Below are positions 1-11,637 of a stretch of 64,000 nucleotides of DNA, in pieces. Location of the stretch: positions 124,001-188,000 of the forward strand of contig SKCR01029079.1 in assembly GCA_019454045.1 (NCBI GenBank), given 5' to 3'. Both the position numbers and the translations under genes were made by a program. The stretch comes from Zanthoxylum bungeanum. Taxonomy: Eukaryota; Streptophyta; Magnoliopsida; Sapindales; Rutaceae. Below the pieces are notes generated by a model. That model saw only the letters and a program-made list of their open reading frames with translations. It was not told the DNA's origin and ran no database searches. Each line of letters opens with the position of its first letter. Position 1 is the first letter of the stretch.

Positions 1-413
1 GCAAGCACACAGATTACAGTCCTAAAATTACAAAGCTACGAAATTAAAAAAAAAAAAAAAAAGCTTGTTTTGAGTCTTCATTTGTTCTTTTTTTTCTTCT
101 TCGCATGAATGAGTCTTATATAGTGAGTCTTGTTAACTGCTCAGACGGTTTCAGTCCGTAACTTCTCTATAACTGCTGGATCGTGTCTCCAACCGTTGAG
201 TTGTGTGCCATAACTGCCTGATCGTGGAGGGAACTGTCTAACTACTTAAATCGTGGGATCAACTGCTCGTCCCTATTGCTGTGTCGTCTGGTTATTGTTC
301 TTATCGCTCTTCCCCTCGTTGCCCTGTTTACGAATCGTTCTGTGGCATGATACTTGTCCGTCCTGCTTGCTTTCATCCTTATCGTCCTAGGGTGATTTTT
401 TTTTTTGTCAACA
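1..413 (-). repeat. Tat-type LTR fragment at window edge
   Basis: This stretch matches about 47793-48185, the left LTR of the Tat-lineage element further right. Shared landmarks are the opening block with AAGCACACA and ATTACAGTCCTAAAA, the phrases GGATCGTGTCT and GATCGTGGAGGGAA, and an end in a T-run followed by GTCAACA. The start of the LTR lies outside the window. The base after 413 does not match the element's polypurine tract, so this is probably the outer end of another element or a solo LTR. Orientation is inferred from the better preserved copy. Confidence 0.75.
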
Positions 414-1479
414 TAACCATTATCGACCAATCTTCCCTAATAATGCCAAACAATATATGCATTAGTCATTACAATCACATAAAGACTGTATAAATAAAAT
501 GAAATTATAAAAAAATAACAAAAAAATCAAAATCAACTCTTAATAATGGAGAACATACTTTTTTTTTTTAATTTTAAATTACAAATTCCATACCTTGTTG
601 TCAAACACTATAAACGACAATGAATTATAAGACCACTGATGCTTTCGATATCACCAATTAAGGTTCCTCTTTCAAAGCTTTAAAACCCTAAATTGATTTG
701 AGAACTTCTCATTTCAAATTTCAAACCGTTAATTTTTGTAAACCGGCGTGAGAGTTGACTGATTTAGTATATTTCTTGAAGTATTGTTCTGTTATACAAA
801 GTCAACAAGTCTGTTAGAGTTAATAAATTAAGGCTTAAAAGGAAAAATTTTACTCACTTATAACACTTAATAATAAACAAAATATCTTTTAAAAATTAAG
901 TGTAAAACATCACAATTTTTAGAACTTTAGAAGTTGTTATCCCTTTTAATTTCCTCCTTTTGTTTTGGATATTTTTTCTATAATAATTTTGTAGGAAGTC
1001 TGCTACTTTGATAATTTGCAATTATGCCATAACAAGCTGATGTTTCTATGAAAACATCACATATCTCTTATTGGCCAATTTTTGTGCACACAAGCATTTC
1101 GGTTAAATAAATCAAAGGGCATAGCTATTATATTTTAAAAATTTATTTGGGCTAACTATTTTAATAAAATTATTTATTACTAAATACTCATGATATAAAT
1201 TACTATTAAGTATAATTTATGATAAGTAATATGAAATATTTTTTGATCAACTTTTTGGATATGCTAAATTATTGAACATGAAGATCCTTTTCTAGGATAA
1301 TGGTCGACCAATAATGTTTTTTTAGAAGAAGCTTGAAAATCTTTCAATAGTTTTTACACCTTCCTTCAATTTATTGTTCTCCTCAATTCTTTATTAAGTG
1401 TGAATCAAATTATATTTTAATCTGATCAAATAATAACCCTAGATACCCACCCTGCTCATAAGAATTAGTTTTAGGTAGA
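414..1479. other. AT-rich intergenic sequence
   Basis: I see no convincing gene, RNA gene or element here. It is AT-rich with many homopolymer runs, and short open frames lack recognisable similarity. Confidence 0.6.
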
Positions 1480-2125
1480 GAAAAAATAATTGAAACTGTA
1501 AAACCAAATCGAATCGGAAAAAACCGAATCGAAGTGATAATTTTTTTATTTTCAAAAAATTATTCGATATTTTAATTAGAAAACCGAATCGAACTGAATT
1601 AGAATAATTTTTTTTAACTAAAAAACTGAATTAAACCGAATTAATTGAAAAATTGATTTTTTTTTTAAATCTATTCAATTATGTTATCATGTTATAATTA
1701 ATATTTTTTATATATTTATTTTATTTTTATTTAGTGATGATTAATTTCATAAAATATTTATAATTTTTTTACTTTGGTTATTATTCTTTTCATTTTCGTA
1801 CATTTTAAATAATTTAAATGATGATTATCTCTTATAAAAAAATTTTTATTGGTATAGTTGTGATGATTAGAAGAATTACAATATAAAAAAATTTAAGTAT
1901 ATGTTAAATTTAGTAAATGCTATTAATTTTTTAATTTTTATTGTTATTATTAAAAAAATTGAAAAAATCGAATTATACCGACCAAATCGTCAATTAAAAA
2001 TAATTATAATTTTTTAATTAAAAAAATCATACAATTAATTTTTTTAAAAATCGAATAATTATAATTATAATTATAATTTTTTTAATAATCTTACCGAACT
2101 GCATCGAACCGTGTCCACACCTATT
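1480..2125. repeat. Degenerate hAT-like non-autonomous repeat
   Basis: The stretch is very AT-rich and studded with variants of AACCGAATCGAA. It ends with GAACCGTGTCCACACCTA, which resembles the terminal inverted repeat of small plant hAT-type elements. I could not find a matching inverted repeat or an 8-bp duplication at the left side, so the left boundary and the classification are uncertain. Confidence 0.35.
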
Positions 2126-2691
2126 TCAAATAAATTATTTGAGTTCTTATCCCGTGATTAAACAAATAGATTCACGAGCCTGCCTATCTAATGACTAATC
2201 CTCTTAGGTCGTCATTTCTAAAGCAGAACAAAGGACATAAAAGTAAGGGTGATTTACGTAATTTCACAAAAATAAAGAGGCAAAATCCAAAATATAAAAA
2301 ATTCCAAACGAAATAACGTTAGTATTGGAAATAATTTTTATCCAAAACTTCCCTCCACACCTATCCGAACTAAAATTCTCTCTATCTTTACATCTCATTC
2401 TCCCCCATTTATCATCTCACTTAATCTATTTCTCTCATTGTATCGTTTTCTTCTTGCCATTCCGCCCGAGTCGCGGCACCGCCGCCACAAAATCTGCCCC
2501 ATTTGGGGCCGATCGTCTGCCAATCAAGCGCCATCTTGCCTTTGTCACGACTAAGCTGCTGTTTGTTCCTTCTGATGATCACCATTGCTTCTCGAATACT
2601 CGCAGAGACGCGATCGGAAACTTGAAGCTATCGTTGTTAGATTTCCTGTCTGTTTTTAAACTCAATTTATCTTTTAGTCGTTTCCTTTAAG
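2126..2691. other. Intergenic sequence with an orphan open frame
   Basis: A 121-codon open frame (2325-2690, plus) lies in a CT-rich, GC-richer patch that resembles the 5' part of a plant gene. The protein is not recognisable and no downstream exon can be identified beyond the transposon that follows. I do not call it a gene. Confidence 0.4.
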
Positions 2692-3283
2692 TCCGGGTGG
2701 CAATTTGAGTATATATTTATTTATTTTTTTGATTCGATTTACTTTACAACGAATATGAAATTGAAAAAATATATTAATTTAATGAATGAGTCAATTTGAT
2801 TTGCTTCGTTTGTTAAACGGATCATATACAAATTTGAGTTTATTTATTTGTTTATTCATTTATGATTGCTCTTATTATTTTCATTTACTTATTATTATTA
2901 TTATTTTTCAATTGAGATTCAAGTAATTATTGCCAATTCCATAGAAAAATGATATGATCTATATTTAGTAAGTTATTTTACTAAATATATAATTGCATAT
3001 TTCATATGTGTACATTAAGAAAAAATTAATGCGATAAATGACTGTAGTTTATGTCATTGAATAATGTCAAGATTAAACGAATATATATTCACATTCGATT
3101 CGTTTTGTAAATAAATCGAATACGAATCCTAATATAAGAATTCGATTAATAAACGAATTGAATATAAATCCTAATATTATGATCCGATTAATAAACAAAT
3201 CAAATATGAATTCATCATATTTTGATTCGATTCTTTTATAATTCAACATAAATTTGATTCATCAATTTGATTTGCCACTCTTA
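2692..3283. mobile_element. Non-autonomous hAT-like element
   Basis: The two ends are inverted repeats of each other: the left end reads TCCGGGTGGCAATTTGA and the right end, read in reverse, starts TAAGAGTGGCAAATCAA. The flanking 8-mers are cctttaag (2684-2691) and cctttcag (3284-3291), one mismatch apart, and 8 bp is the usual hAT target duplication. The inside is AT-rich with TTCGATT repeats and has no transposase. This fits a short internally deleted hAT relative, about 590 bp. Confidence 0.55.
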
Positions 3284-3450
3284 CCTTTCAGTAGCATAAT
3301 TTGTTGTTACTGAATGACTTAGAGGTCTTTTATTTGTTTTTCCTTTTCTTATTCGAACTTAATAAATGTTGATTTTAGAGTTTGGTTTGTTCGGCAACAA
3401 TATTTGTGCGCAATTGATTGATGTATTGTTCGATTCAATATTTTTACTCC

Positions 3451-3478
3451 ATATGTATATATATATATACACACACAC
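3451..3478. repeat. TA/CA microsatellite
   Basis: A run of TA dinucleotides passes directly into CA dinucleotides. Confidence 0.9.
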
Positions 3479-3540
3479 TTAATCGCCATCATTCAAGTTA
3501 ACTATGGACCAGTTAATGACTAGTTTATGTACCGAGGCCT

Positions 3541-4126
3541 GTGTCCTTACAACAATAAAATAAACTGCAAAACATGTGAGTGCACACGTGGAGAGCATTT
3601 CAACGATTGTTCAAAGAGATGGTATCATGGAATGGAATTTGTATGAGTAGAGAGAACATCTTACATACATGATGTCTTTTCTACCATCAACTGACTCTCA
3701 TCCTAGTATTATGTCTAGTACTTCTGATCTTGTTCATCTTTCTTCTAGTTTATCCTTACCCATGTCATGTTCTAAGAAAGTCTCTTCAAAGATTAAAAAT
3801 CTTTCGGAATACTTATACGTTCGAGAATGTGCTCAAGTTGGAGAATCTTTTTTATCCTTAGTTAATCCCTATAATTTGTATATAAAAGACTCAATTATGT
3901 CACTAGATGTATTTGTACTTTTATTTCTACTAGAAGCCCTTCACCTAAATAGTAGATCTAGTCATCTAAACTGGAGTAGTGTTCACTCCAAACAACAAAG
4001 GCAAAACAATATGTGATTTTGGAGATTCCAAAAGAGTTTATCTCTAACTGGAAAATAGAAGATCACACCCATCTCCATATGGATTCTATACGAATGATTT
4101 TTACGCTTCATAGAAGGAAAGGCTTG
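3541..4126 (+). pseudogene. Endogenous caulimovirid, movement-protein N-terminal part
   Basis: This is the left end of an old pararetrovirus copy. The longest open piece is 3669-4016, followed by in-frame stops and frameshifts up to 4126. Reading resumes at 11275, beyond a transposon inserted at that point, and the second piece carries a movement-protein-like segment. Spread of virus between cells through plasmodesmata is the known role of this protein; here the gene is dead. A related fragment (about 3577-3620) echoes sequence near 11590-11625, so the viral copy may be partly duplicated. The left boundary is uncertain. Genus cannot be fixed, but the gene order (movement, coat, zinc finger, protease) is that of petuvirus- or florendovirus-like endogenous elements. 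Confidence 0.65.
4122..4126. repeat. Target-site duplication (left) of chromovirus
   Basis: GCTTG directly precedes the left LTR and is repeated exactly at 11275-11279 after the right LTR. Confidence 0.95.
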
Positions 4127-4597
4127 TGATAGGATTTCAATTGTATTCAAATGTAATATCCTCCAATATTTGGATTTCAAGGATTGTTTGATAATAAAAT
4201 ATTCAATGGAAATATCTGTAACTTTTCCCAGCCGTTCTAGTCGCTAGGACACTCCACCCTTACAATCAAAATAACTCATCCCCCCCATTCTCACGAGGTG
4301 TTCCACATATAACAGAAAAGGGAATACAGTTTCAACCCAAAACAACCCGGCTAATGACCAATTGACACTTGGCAATAAACTAATAACAACTAAACTAATA
4401 ACAAAACAATTAACAGTTGGTAACAATCTCCCAGCAGCAAGCTTTCTCTCTATAAATCCAGCCCGGTACTTCTTGATCCAGTGGGCCTCATGATTCATCA
4501 AGATTTGGTTCAGTAAGTTCCTTCTTGGTCCATGATCACAGCAGCAATACCTCCTTTCTCTCTCTTCCTGTTGTACACCTGAGTCACAATTCTATCA
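4127..4597 (-). repeat. Chromovirus 3' LTR
   Basis: It begins TGATAGGATT and ends AATTCTATCA (TG...CA). It is 471 bp and matches 10805-11274 along its whole length. It lies downstream of the element's minus-strand genes, so it is the 3' LTR. Confidence 0.95.
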
Positions 4598-4612
4598 CAC
4601 TGCCCCCTAAAA
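4598..4612 (-). promoter_or_regulatory. Polypurine tract
   Basis: On the minus strand this reads TTTTAGGGGGCAGTG and touches the 3' LTR. It is the expected primer for plus-strand DNA synthesis. Confidence 0.85.
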
Positions 4613-4619
4613 CGTTAAC

Positions 4620-4975
4620 CTTGTCCTCAAGGTTAAAAGCAGGAAAGTGTTCAGCTATGCTCTCTGCCAGTTCCCAGTTGTTCTCACAATCCGGTAGCCC
4701 TTGCCATTTGATGAGCACCTCCAACTGACATTCAATAACCTCCTAGTTTTCAACACAGATTCTGGACAAACCACATTTCTAACTCAGCATTAAGGCAATC
4801 TGGAAGTGGTTGGGTTTGTGTACTGGAAGAAAGGGCAGCCCTTAATTGCGATACATGAAATACTGGGTGTATGGTAGCACTCTTTGGTAATTTGAGTTTA
4901 TAAGCCACCTCTCCATACTTAGCAATAATCGGATATGGCCCATAGTATCGAGGACTCAATTTTTGATTGGGTCGC
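4620..4975 (-). pseudogene. Chromovirus integrase C-terminus and chromodomain
   Basis: Read on the minus strand, 4975 downwards resumes the integrase after the solo LTR: a conserved segment with SPRYYGPYPII, then HPVFHVSQLR, the usual tail of chromoviral integrase. About 4620-4735 encodes a chromodomain, with LIKWQGLPDCENNWE followed by acidic and aromatic residues. Chromodomains of this type are known to direct integration towards marked chromatin. A frameshift or stop separates the two parts. Confidence 0.85.
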
Positions 4976-6484
4976 TGATTACTCCCAAATATGACTCGCG
5001 GTTATCGCAGTACAGTTGGGGTGTCGATTCCACAGAGAGATGGTTACAGGAACTGATTTACTTAAACAAAGACGTTAACGGTAACTTAATAAATAAAACG
5101 ATAAAGATTGGTAATTAAATTAAAGATAAATAAAATAATGAACAAATATTAAAAGATAATGGCAGAGAGATATGACAAAGCTTCGGGAATCCCTCTTGCA
5201 TCGAACTCTTATATTCAGTTATTGATTCCTATTATTACATAATTGAAGGTTTCACATCCCAAACCAACAACCGGAAAATATTCAATTCTACGCATGATAA
5301 ATTCTAAGGTAATTAATGATTATTTTCTCTATGTTAACAGCATACAAAAGCCATCGTTACGAGCTATCTAACGTCGACAATATACCCTCAGGCAATACTG
5401 CAACAGAAGACCAACACGCAAAACAACTTTACCAGTCACAATTAAATCCGCAAACCACACATAGAAGAAGCATGACTGGATCTATATGGGATTTGACAAA
5501 ATATAATTTATGGATTCAAGAATCGAAAGATAATAGAAAATAATAAACATTAATTTTATTAAACGATAAAAAGGTTCGTAGGAATCAAAAACATAAATAA
5601 TAAAAATCTAACACAAGAGTTCATCCATAGCTTTGCCTAGGGGATTAGTTCCCCATAAAAGAAATAAAAATAACCCGGGATTGGAGATAAATATTGTTCT
5701 GAATCATCACGGCTCCGTGTCCCGACTTCTTCGCTCTGATTTCTTCTCTCTCGGCACTGCTCTCTCTTTTCTTAATTTTCGCGCAGCAAGAGCTGCTACT
5801 TCACGAAGTCAGCCTCTTGTTCACGCACGCAGCAGCCTGGTTCCTATTCACGTTGCATGGTCTTTTATAATGACAAAAAACAGAACCCTAATGCCCACGT
5901 GGCTACCCTTTGATTTGGTCAATTATTCTTGTCTTTCTTCACGCAGCTTTTGGCTTTTATTTATTTGATAATTATTTTTGTAAAATCAACAACAAAACAA
6001 ATAGAAGGCCCACGTGCTCAACTTTTAGCCAAAGCAAACTCTCCTTTTACTTTACGTCACTTTATGCTTTGGTCAACTTTTCAACTTTCTCTCTCCAAAA
6101 CTCCTCATTTTACTGCACTTTCTCTTTCTTCTTTCTTTCGGTCAACATTTCCTTCTCTCATTTGGTGGCGCCATGGCGCATGGCTCTCTGGATTTTGTAT
6201 GGGAGTATGATGCCATGGCGCCAATACAATTTCTCAATGCTTCATGCTTCTCGCGTTCTCAGCTCCCGTGTGCGTCCTATGCATCCCTAAACACTTGCAG
6301 TTATCCCAGGATCCATGTATTAATATTCCTACAAATAAAATCACTGAATTAGTGTAAATAATAAATATTTTTATATAAATTTAATAATATAAATTATGTA
6401 ATAAAATATGAATTATATAACTAAATACTTAACAATAAACCTAGATAAGTGATGTTCCTAATGTACATTTTCATGTACTTATCA
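4976..6484. mobile_element. Solo LTR inside chromovirus integrase
   Basis: A 1509-bp insertion begins TGATTACTCC and ends GTACTTATCA, the TG...CA form of an LTR. It is flanked by the perfect duplication GTCGC (4971-4975 and 6485-6489). Integrase reading stops at 6485 and resumes at 4975, so this is a clean insertion. No gag or pol is present, hence a solo LTR left by recombination. The family is unknown to me. Its inner open frames (5316-5543, 5633-5968, 5910-6290) have no recognisable product. Confidence 0.85.
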
Positions 6485-7386
6485 GTCGCTTTGCCAATGA
6501 CTGAATTTGTAGGGTTGAAGACGTAGGAAAACAAGATCACCGATTGCAAACTCGACTGGCCTTCTTCTCTTATTTGCTTGTTGCCTCATCTTGTTTTGTG
6601 CTATGGACAGATTGGTCCGCAATTCCTCTAGAATTAAATTACGATCCCAGAGTAGCACATTGATCTCATCCACCAAAGAAGGTTCACCCGTAAACTTCAA
6701 TAAGGTTGGAGGGTCACACCCATAAAGAGCCATAAAAGGAGTCATACCAGCAGAAACATGGAAGGTGGTGTTGTACCAATATTCATCCCACGACATCCAT
6801 TTAACCCACTGTTTTGGTTGTCCCATGACAAAGCATCGAATGCAGTCCTCAAGACAACGATTCACCACTTCCGTTTGGCCGTCCGTTTGGGGATGGAAGG
6901 AAGTACTCATTTTTAAAGTTGTGCCCGAGAGTTTAAAACAATTCAGCCCAAAATTTGCTAATGAATACCCGATCCCTATCTGAAACAATTTTCTAGGAAA
7001 CCATGTAAACGTACTACCTCCTCTACAAAGAGTTTGGCCACTTCCTTTGCTGTATACGGGTGCCCCAATTTCAAGAAATGACTGTATTTGGTGAGCCTAT
7101 CCACCACTACTAGAATGGTATCCATTTGTTGCACTCTCAGTAAACCACCAATGAAATCCATGGAGATATCGTCCTATGGCAAGTTAGGGATCAGAAGTGG
7201 CTGGAGAAACCCTTGAGGACTTAAGGTGGAATACTTCACCCTTTTGCAAACTTCGCACCGGGCTATATACTTCTTCACATCTGCTCGCATTCCCTCCCAA
7301 TATAATACGACAGCAATTCTTTTAAAGGTACGCAAATAACCCGAATGACCTCCCTGTGGTGAACTATGAAATTTGGCTAACAACAT
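6485..7386 (-). pseudogene. Chromovirus integrase, N-terminal and catalytic part
   Basis: The zinc-binding N-terminus lies at about 7380-7190 (minus), with an H..H..CEVC arrangement in a segment containing GGHSGYLRTFKR. The catalytic core follows: MDFIGGL carries the first Asp and TDGQTEVVNRCLED the Glu, while the segment with the second Asp is split by a frameshift near 6985. Its known role is joining retrotransposon DNA to the chromosome. Frame breaks and the solo LTR at 6484 make it dead. Confidence 0.9.
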
Positions 7387-8210
7387 AGGAATCCTTGGGG
7401 ACGATTTTGAATGACTAACCTTTCATTGTACATCAAATTTCCCCCTTGCAATGAGTATTTCTGTAACGAACTACCACTAGAACCCGAACCCAGTAACAGC
7501 GCTTGCATAACGGATCTAAGGGTAGGATCACCTTGCACCTCATCTTGTAATTCGGCCAAAACAGGATAATTTGCCAAAGATAAAGAATTAAAGTGAATGG
7601 ATTCTGTAAGAAATATCCCATTCTGAACAGCATAATGATATTCCTTTCTAGATAACGCATCTGCAGCCTTGTTCTCCAACCCCGGTTGATACTGGATTTC
7701 GAACTCGTAACCCATTAACTTGATCAACCATTTTTACTGCCCTTCAGTGACCTCTCTCTGATCTAGCAGAAATTTAAGGCTGCTTTGATCCGTGCGGACT
7801 ATAAATTTCCTCCCAAGTAAGTAGTGCCTCCACTTTTGAATCGCCAGTACAATAGCCATCAATTCACGTTCATATACCGATTTGACTTGAGCCCGAGCTG
7901 ATAAAGTTTGGCTCCAATATAAGATTGGGTGGCCATCTTGCATGAGGACTGCACCTAACCCTACTCCAGAAGCATCTGCTTCCACCACAAAAACCTTCGA
8001 AAAATTCGGTAATGCTAACACCGAAACCGTCATCATCGCGTTCTTCAATGTTAAAAAAGCTCCTTCAGCCTTGTCATTCCATTTAAAGGCATTCTTCTTC
8101 AATAATTGCGTCAGTGGTGTAGCGAGTTTACCGTACCTCTTGACAAAACGACGATAATAGCCTGCCCTAGGAATCCCCTCAAGGACTTGAGATTCACGGG
8201 TGATGGCCAA
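7387..8210 (-). pseudogene. Chromovirus RNase H and connection to integrase
   Basis: The RNase H domain runs on the minus strand from about 8130 to 7734 and shows the catalytic acids in [24 protein letters not shown] and [10 protein letters not shown]. The later segment (7727-7387) contains ENKAADALSRKE, the usual end of the domain. A stop around 7730 breaks the frame. It would degrade the RNA strand of the reverse-transcription hybrid. Confidence 0.9.
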
Positions 8211-9282
8211 GAAGCCATGCTATCCAATTTAGAAGGGTCAGCGGCTACCCCTTTAGCCGAGATGATATGCCCCAAATATTCAAATTGGCTTGAGCGAAAA
8301 AACATTTTTTTTTCCATTGACTACCAACTGATTCTGCTGCAATATATGTAGGGTTACTCGTAAATGTGCCAAATATGAATTAAAGTCCTTGCTGAATACC
8401 AGTATGTCATCGAAGAAAACCAAGATGAATTGACGTAGGTAGGGTCTGAAAATATCATTCATAAGTGACTGAAATGTGGATGGGGCAATGGTTAACCCAA
8501 AAGGCATCACGAGGAATTCGTAGTGACCCTCATGGGTGCGGAAAGCTATCTTCTCAATGCGGCCTCATTCATCCTTATTTGGTGATATCCGGACTTGAGG
8601 TCCAGCTTCGAAAAAAATCACTGCACCTTGCAACTCATCCAGTAACTCACCTATGACAGGTATAGGAAACTTGTCTGCAATAGTCATTTTATTAAGAACT
8701 CTGTAGTCGACGCACATACGCCACCCTCGTCTTTCTTTTTAACCAACAAAACAAGACTTGAGTAAGGGCTGATGCTATGTCGAATAATCCCAACCGATAA
8801 CATGTCCCTTACTATATTTTTGATCTCATTCTTTTGATAATAAGGATATCTATAGGGTCGGATGTTCGGGGGTTCAGCGTTTCCTTTTACCCGAATTGAA
8901 TGGTCTTGTTTCCGTTGGATTGGAAGGCAAGATGGTGCCCCGAAAATTGACTTAAATTCCTTGAGTACCGCCTGTAACTTCGGGTTTGGCACCCAGGGCG
9001 TCTGTGTTTGTGTAGCCTCCACTACTGAGCAATTGGTCAACTCCACCAAAAATTCACGGTCACCATCTTGGACTGTTTTCAACAAACTTTTCAAGGACAT
9101 GACCTTCTTGGATAATGTTGGGTCTCCTTGCCAGGTCACCACTCTGTCATCGCTCACAAATCGCATAGTCAAGATTTTGTAATTGGTGGAAAAATCCCCC
9201 AAGGTCTGAAGCCAAGCTACCCCAGGACGACATTTGCAGTTCCCACAGCAAATGAATGGAAATCTTGACAAATTGTGAAATC
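8211..9282 (-). pseudogene. Chromovirus reverse transcriptase
   Basis: Landmarks in order on the minus strand: an IRPYRYPYYQKNEI segment near 8860, then fingers and palm, MPFGLTIAPSTFQSLMND near 8505, and the active-site motif FFDDILVFS near 8415 (the usual first aromatic is Phe here). Frameshifts around 8690 and 8290 split it into three open pieces. This enzyme copies the element RNA into DNA. Confidence 0.92.
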
Positions 9283-9606
9283 TTACACTGTTAAGGAAAC
9301 CCCATTGCAAATCCCCTGCCCTTGCAGGCACACCTCATCTCCCAATTGCACTCCAAATCTCCTTGATTCGTCGACCAGTAAATTCAACTTCCTGACTATT
9401 GCTGGAGACAAAAAATTATCAGAGGCTCCACTATCTACTAATACCACTACCTCACACCCATCAATTTTACCTTTCACCTTCAACAAACTGTTATCTGTTG
9501 AGAACCCTAATATAGTTTTGAGTGAGAGCTCCAGTGTTGCCCCTGGGTCGGAGGTATTTTCTTTCTCCCTCTCTGCTTGGATTGAAGGTTGCTCTTCCTC
9601 CCCCAC
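9283..9606 (-). pseudogene. Chromovirus aspartic protease
   Basis: The active-site motif VVLVDSGASDNFLSP lies mid-way through an open piece of 107 codons. The retropepsin cuts the element's polyprotein. The frame runs into the reverse-transcriptase segment by overlapping open pieces rather than one intact frame. Confidence 0.9.
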
Positions 9607-9643
9607 CCAATTTCCATCGTCATCAGGTCATCTCTTTCCGTAA

Positions 9644-10776
9644 CTAGGAGTGCGTGGAATTGATGATTTTTGCATCTGTGTCCAAAATGATACTTCTCAT
9701 CACAGTAGAAGCATAACCCTTGCTCTCGTCGCCTCTAACACTCCCTCTCTGACATTCGCCTGATTCCCTATCTCTTGTTAGTAGGTTCGAAAGATTTGGG
9801 ATTAATATCTCGTTCGAGTCGCACGAATACAGTTTTAGTGTATTCCCCTCGACCCGCTTCATTTGGTCACCCCGGTATCCGCCCGCCCGCTACTGACCCA
9901 AAATTCAAGCCTGTATTCTTTAACCCACGGGTCATAGCCCACCATTTTGTCTTCCCTCTTAGATCGTGTGCTCGTTCTAAGGCATCATTTCTCTCTCCAC
10001 ATGTTGGGCTGTCTCCATTACTTCAAGCAAACTTGATGGCCGGATTAAGCGTAGATCTACCCTTATTTCTTCCCTCAGCCCATTCATGAAAGCACCGGTG
10101 AGCATCTCCTCACTTAAATCGGTTAGAGGGGCTGCTATGAGCTCAAATTTTTCCCTGAATTCAGCTACTGTGCCCGTCTGTCGGAGAGCAACCAGTAACT
10201 CATGGCCATCACCTTCTTGGGAATCCCGAAATCGTCTCAATAATTACTCCCTGAACCTAGCCCAAGTCATGATCGGTGCGCGGGAAGTTTCCCAGTGGAA
10301 CCAGCTGAGAGAACGCCCTTCCATGCACACAGTAGCATCGTCTATCTTTTCGTCCTCTGCCACTAAGTTCAGATTAAAGTATCTCTCCACCCTTAACAAC
10401 CATCCATACGAGTCTTCACCTGTAAATACTGGTAATTCCAACTTCCTCCACTTCGTATCAGCTCGCTCATAATATGGCCCGGTAGAATGAGTGTGATTGG
10501 GTTGGACGTGAGTGGCGTTATGTGGAACAGAGTTGTCCCTTGCACTCTCATTTGTGGTTCCATCATCCACTTTCTCATTTGTGGTTCCGTCATCCACCTT
10601 CTCTTTACCCTTTATTTTCTCAATAGATCTAAGATCTTAAACATTCATGATTTGAGTTCATCGATGTTCGATTTCACCGTGCTCATGTCGGTTTTCATTT
10701 CGCCAATCTCTTCTTTCAATCCAGAAACTTCTTTCTCCATTTCTTCCTCTTTGCTATTGTTTTTATGGGGTGCCAT
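9644..10776 (-). pseudogene. Chromovirus gag
   Basis: The likely start is the ATG at 10776, 15 bases past the primer site, giving a charged Lys/Glu-rich N-terminus. The gag core has the segment containing WFHWETSRAPIMTWARF and then SQEGDGHELL further on. A CCHC zinc knuckle (CFYCDEKYHFGHRC) sits at about 9725-9675. Stops and frameshifts break it into pieces. Gag packages the element's RNA. Confidence 0.88.
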
Positions 10777-10790
10777 GGTTAGGATTCGGT

Positions 10791-10802
10791 GCTCTGATAC
10801 CA
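10791..10802 (-). promoter_or_regulatory. Primer-binding site (initiator tRNA-Met type)
   Basis: On the minus strand it reads TGGTATCAGAGC, two bases inside the 5' LTR. This matches the 3' end of plant initiator tRNA-Met, the usual primer for many Copia and chromovirus elements. Confidence 0.9.
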
Positions 10803-10804
10803 AT

Positions 10805-11274
10805 TGATAGGATTTCAATTGTATTCAAATGTAATATCCTCCAGTATTTAGATTTCAAGGATTGTTTGCTAATAAAAGATTCAATTGAAATATCTGTAAC
10901 TTTTCCCAGCCGTTCTAGTCGCCAGGACACTCCACCCTTACAATCAAAATAACTCATCCCCCTCATTCTCACGAGGTGTTCCCCATATAACAGAAAAGGG
11001 AATACAATTTCAACCCAAAACAACCCGGCTAATGACCAATTGATACTTGGCAATAAACTAATAACAGCTAAACTAATAACAAAACAATTAACAGTTGGTA
11101 ACAATCTCCCAGCATCAAGCTTTCTCTCTATAAATCCAGCCCGGTACTTCTTGATCCAGTGGGCCTCATGATTCATCAAGATTTGGTTCAGTAATTTCCT
11201 CTTGGTCCATGATCACAGCAGCAGTACCTCCTTTCTTTCTTTTCCTGGTGTACACCTGAGTCACAATTCTATCA
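10805..11274 (-). repeat. Chromovirus 5' LTR
   Basis: It is 470 bp, starts TGATAGGATT and ends AATTCTATCA, and pairs with 4127-4597. Confidence 0.95.
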
Positions 11275-11279
11275 GCTTG
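11275..11279. repeat. Target-site duplication (right) of chromovirus
   Basis: GCTTG, identical to 4122-4126. Confidence 0.95.
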
Positions 11280-11637
11280 CCCGTAATAGCAAGGCTCGCC
11301 CTACTTGATTCAAGGTTCAAGGAGTACCAACGTGTTGACATTGGTATTGTCCTCACTATACTCCATACAGGAAACACACTACTCACATTCTATCCAAGTT
11401 TCAACCCGTCTTTACAGAATCCTAATCTACTAACTGCCCTAAAGGTTCAAGTCAAGATCCAAGGTGCAGATCAAGTGGTCACAACTAAGGTGGCTACTTT
11501 ACATCACCAATTAGTCCACAGGCTCCAGAATCATGTCGTAGACCTTCCAACTGGTCAGAAATCCTTTGATGCTTTAATGATACTAGCATACATGGAGAAC
11601 ATTCCAACAATTGTTCAGATTCCATGCTAGATCTAGA
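11275..11637 (+). pseudogene. Endogenous caulimovirid, movement-protein C-terminal part
   Basis: The frame is open from about 11202 to 11630 and contains a segment with LLTFYPSFNPSLQNPNL and VDLPTGQKSFDALMILAY, which I recognise as movement-protein-like sequence of endogenous pararetroviruses. Its left edge is exactly the target duplication of the chromovirus, and the upstream half of the gene lies at 3541-4126. The copy is therefore older than the chromovirus insertion. It cannot make a full protein because it is split by 7 kb and has stops upstream. Confidence 0.75.

Larger units (their letters stand above)
4127..11274 (-). mobile_element. Ty3/Gypsy chromovirus, full length, defective
   Basis: This is a 7.15-kb LTR retrotransposon (5.64 kb without its own insertion) on the minus strand, bounded by near-identical 470-bp LTRs and a perfect 5-bp duplication. 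Read on the minus strand the order is primer site, gag with zinc knuckle, protease, reverse transcriptase, RNase H, integrase and C-terminal chromodomain, then polypurine tract. That order with a chromodomain marks a chromovirus. Many stops and frameshifts and a 1.5-kb insertion in integrase make it non-autonomous. By hand alignment the LTRs differ at about 17 positions plus one 1-base indel over 470 bp (about 3.6%), which points to an insertion on the order of a million years old under commonly used plant rates. Confidence 0.95.

Noticed and set aside
2325..2690. 121-codon frame with a GC-richer centre
   Set aside because: The product is unrecognisable and it ends at a transposon, so it cannot be supported as a gene.
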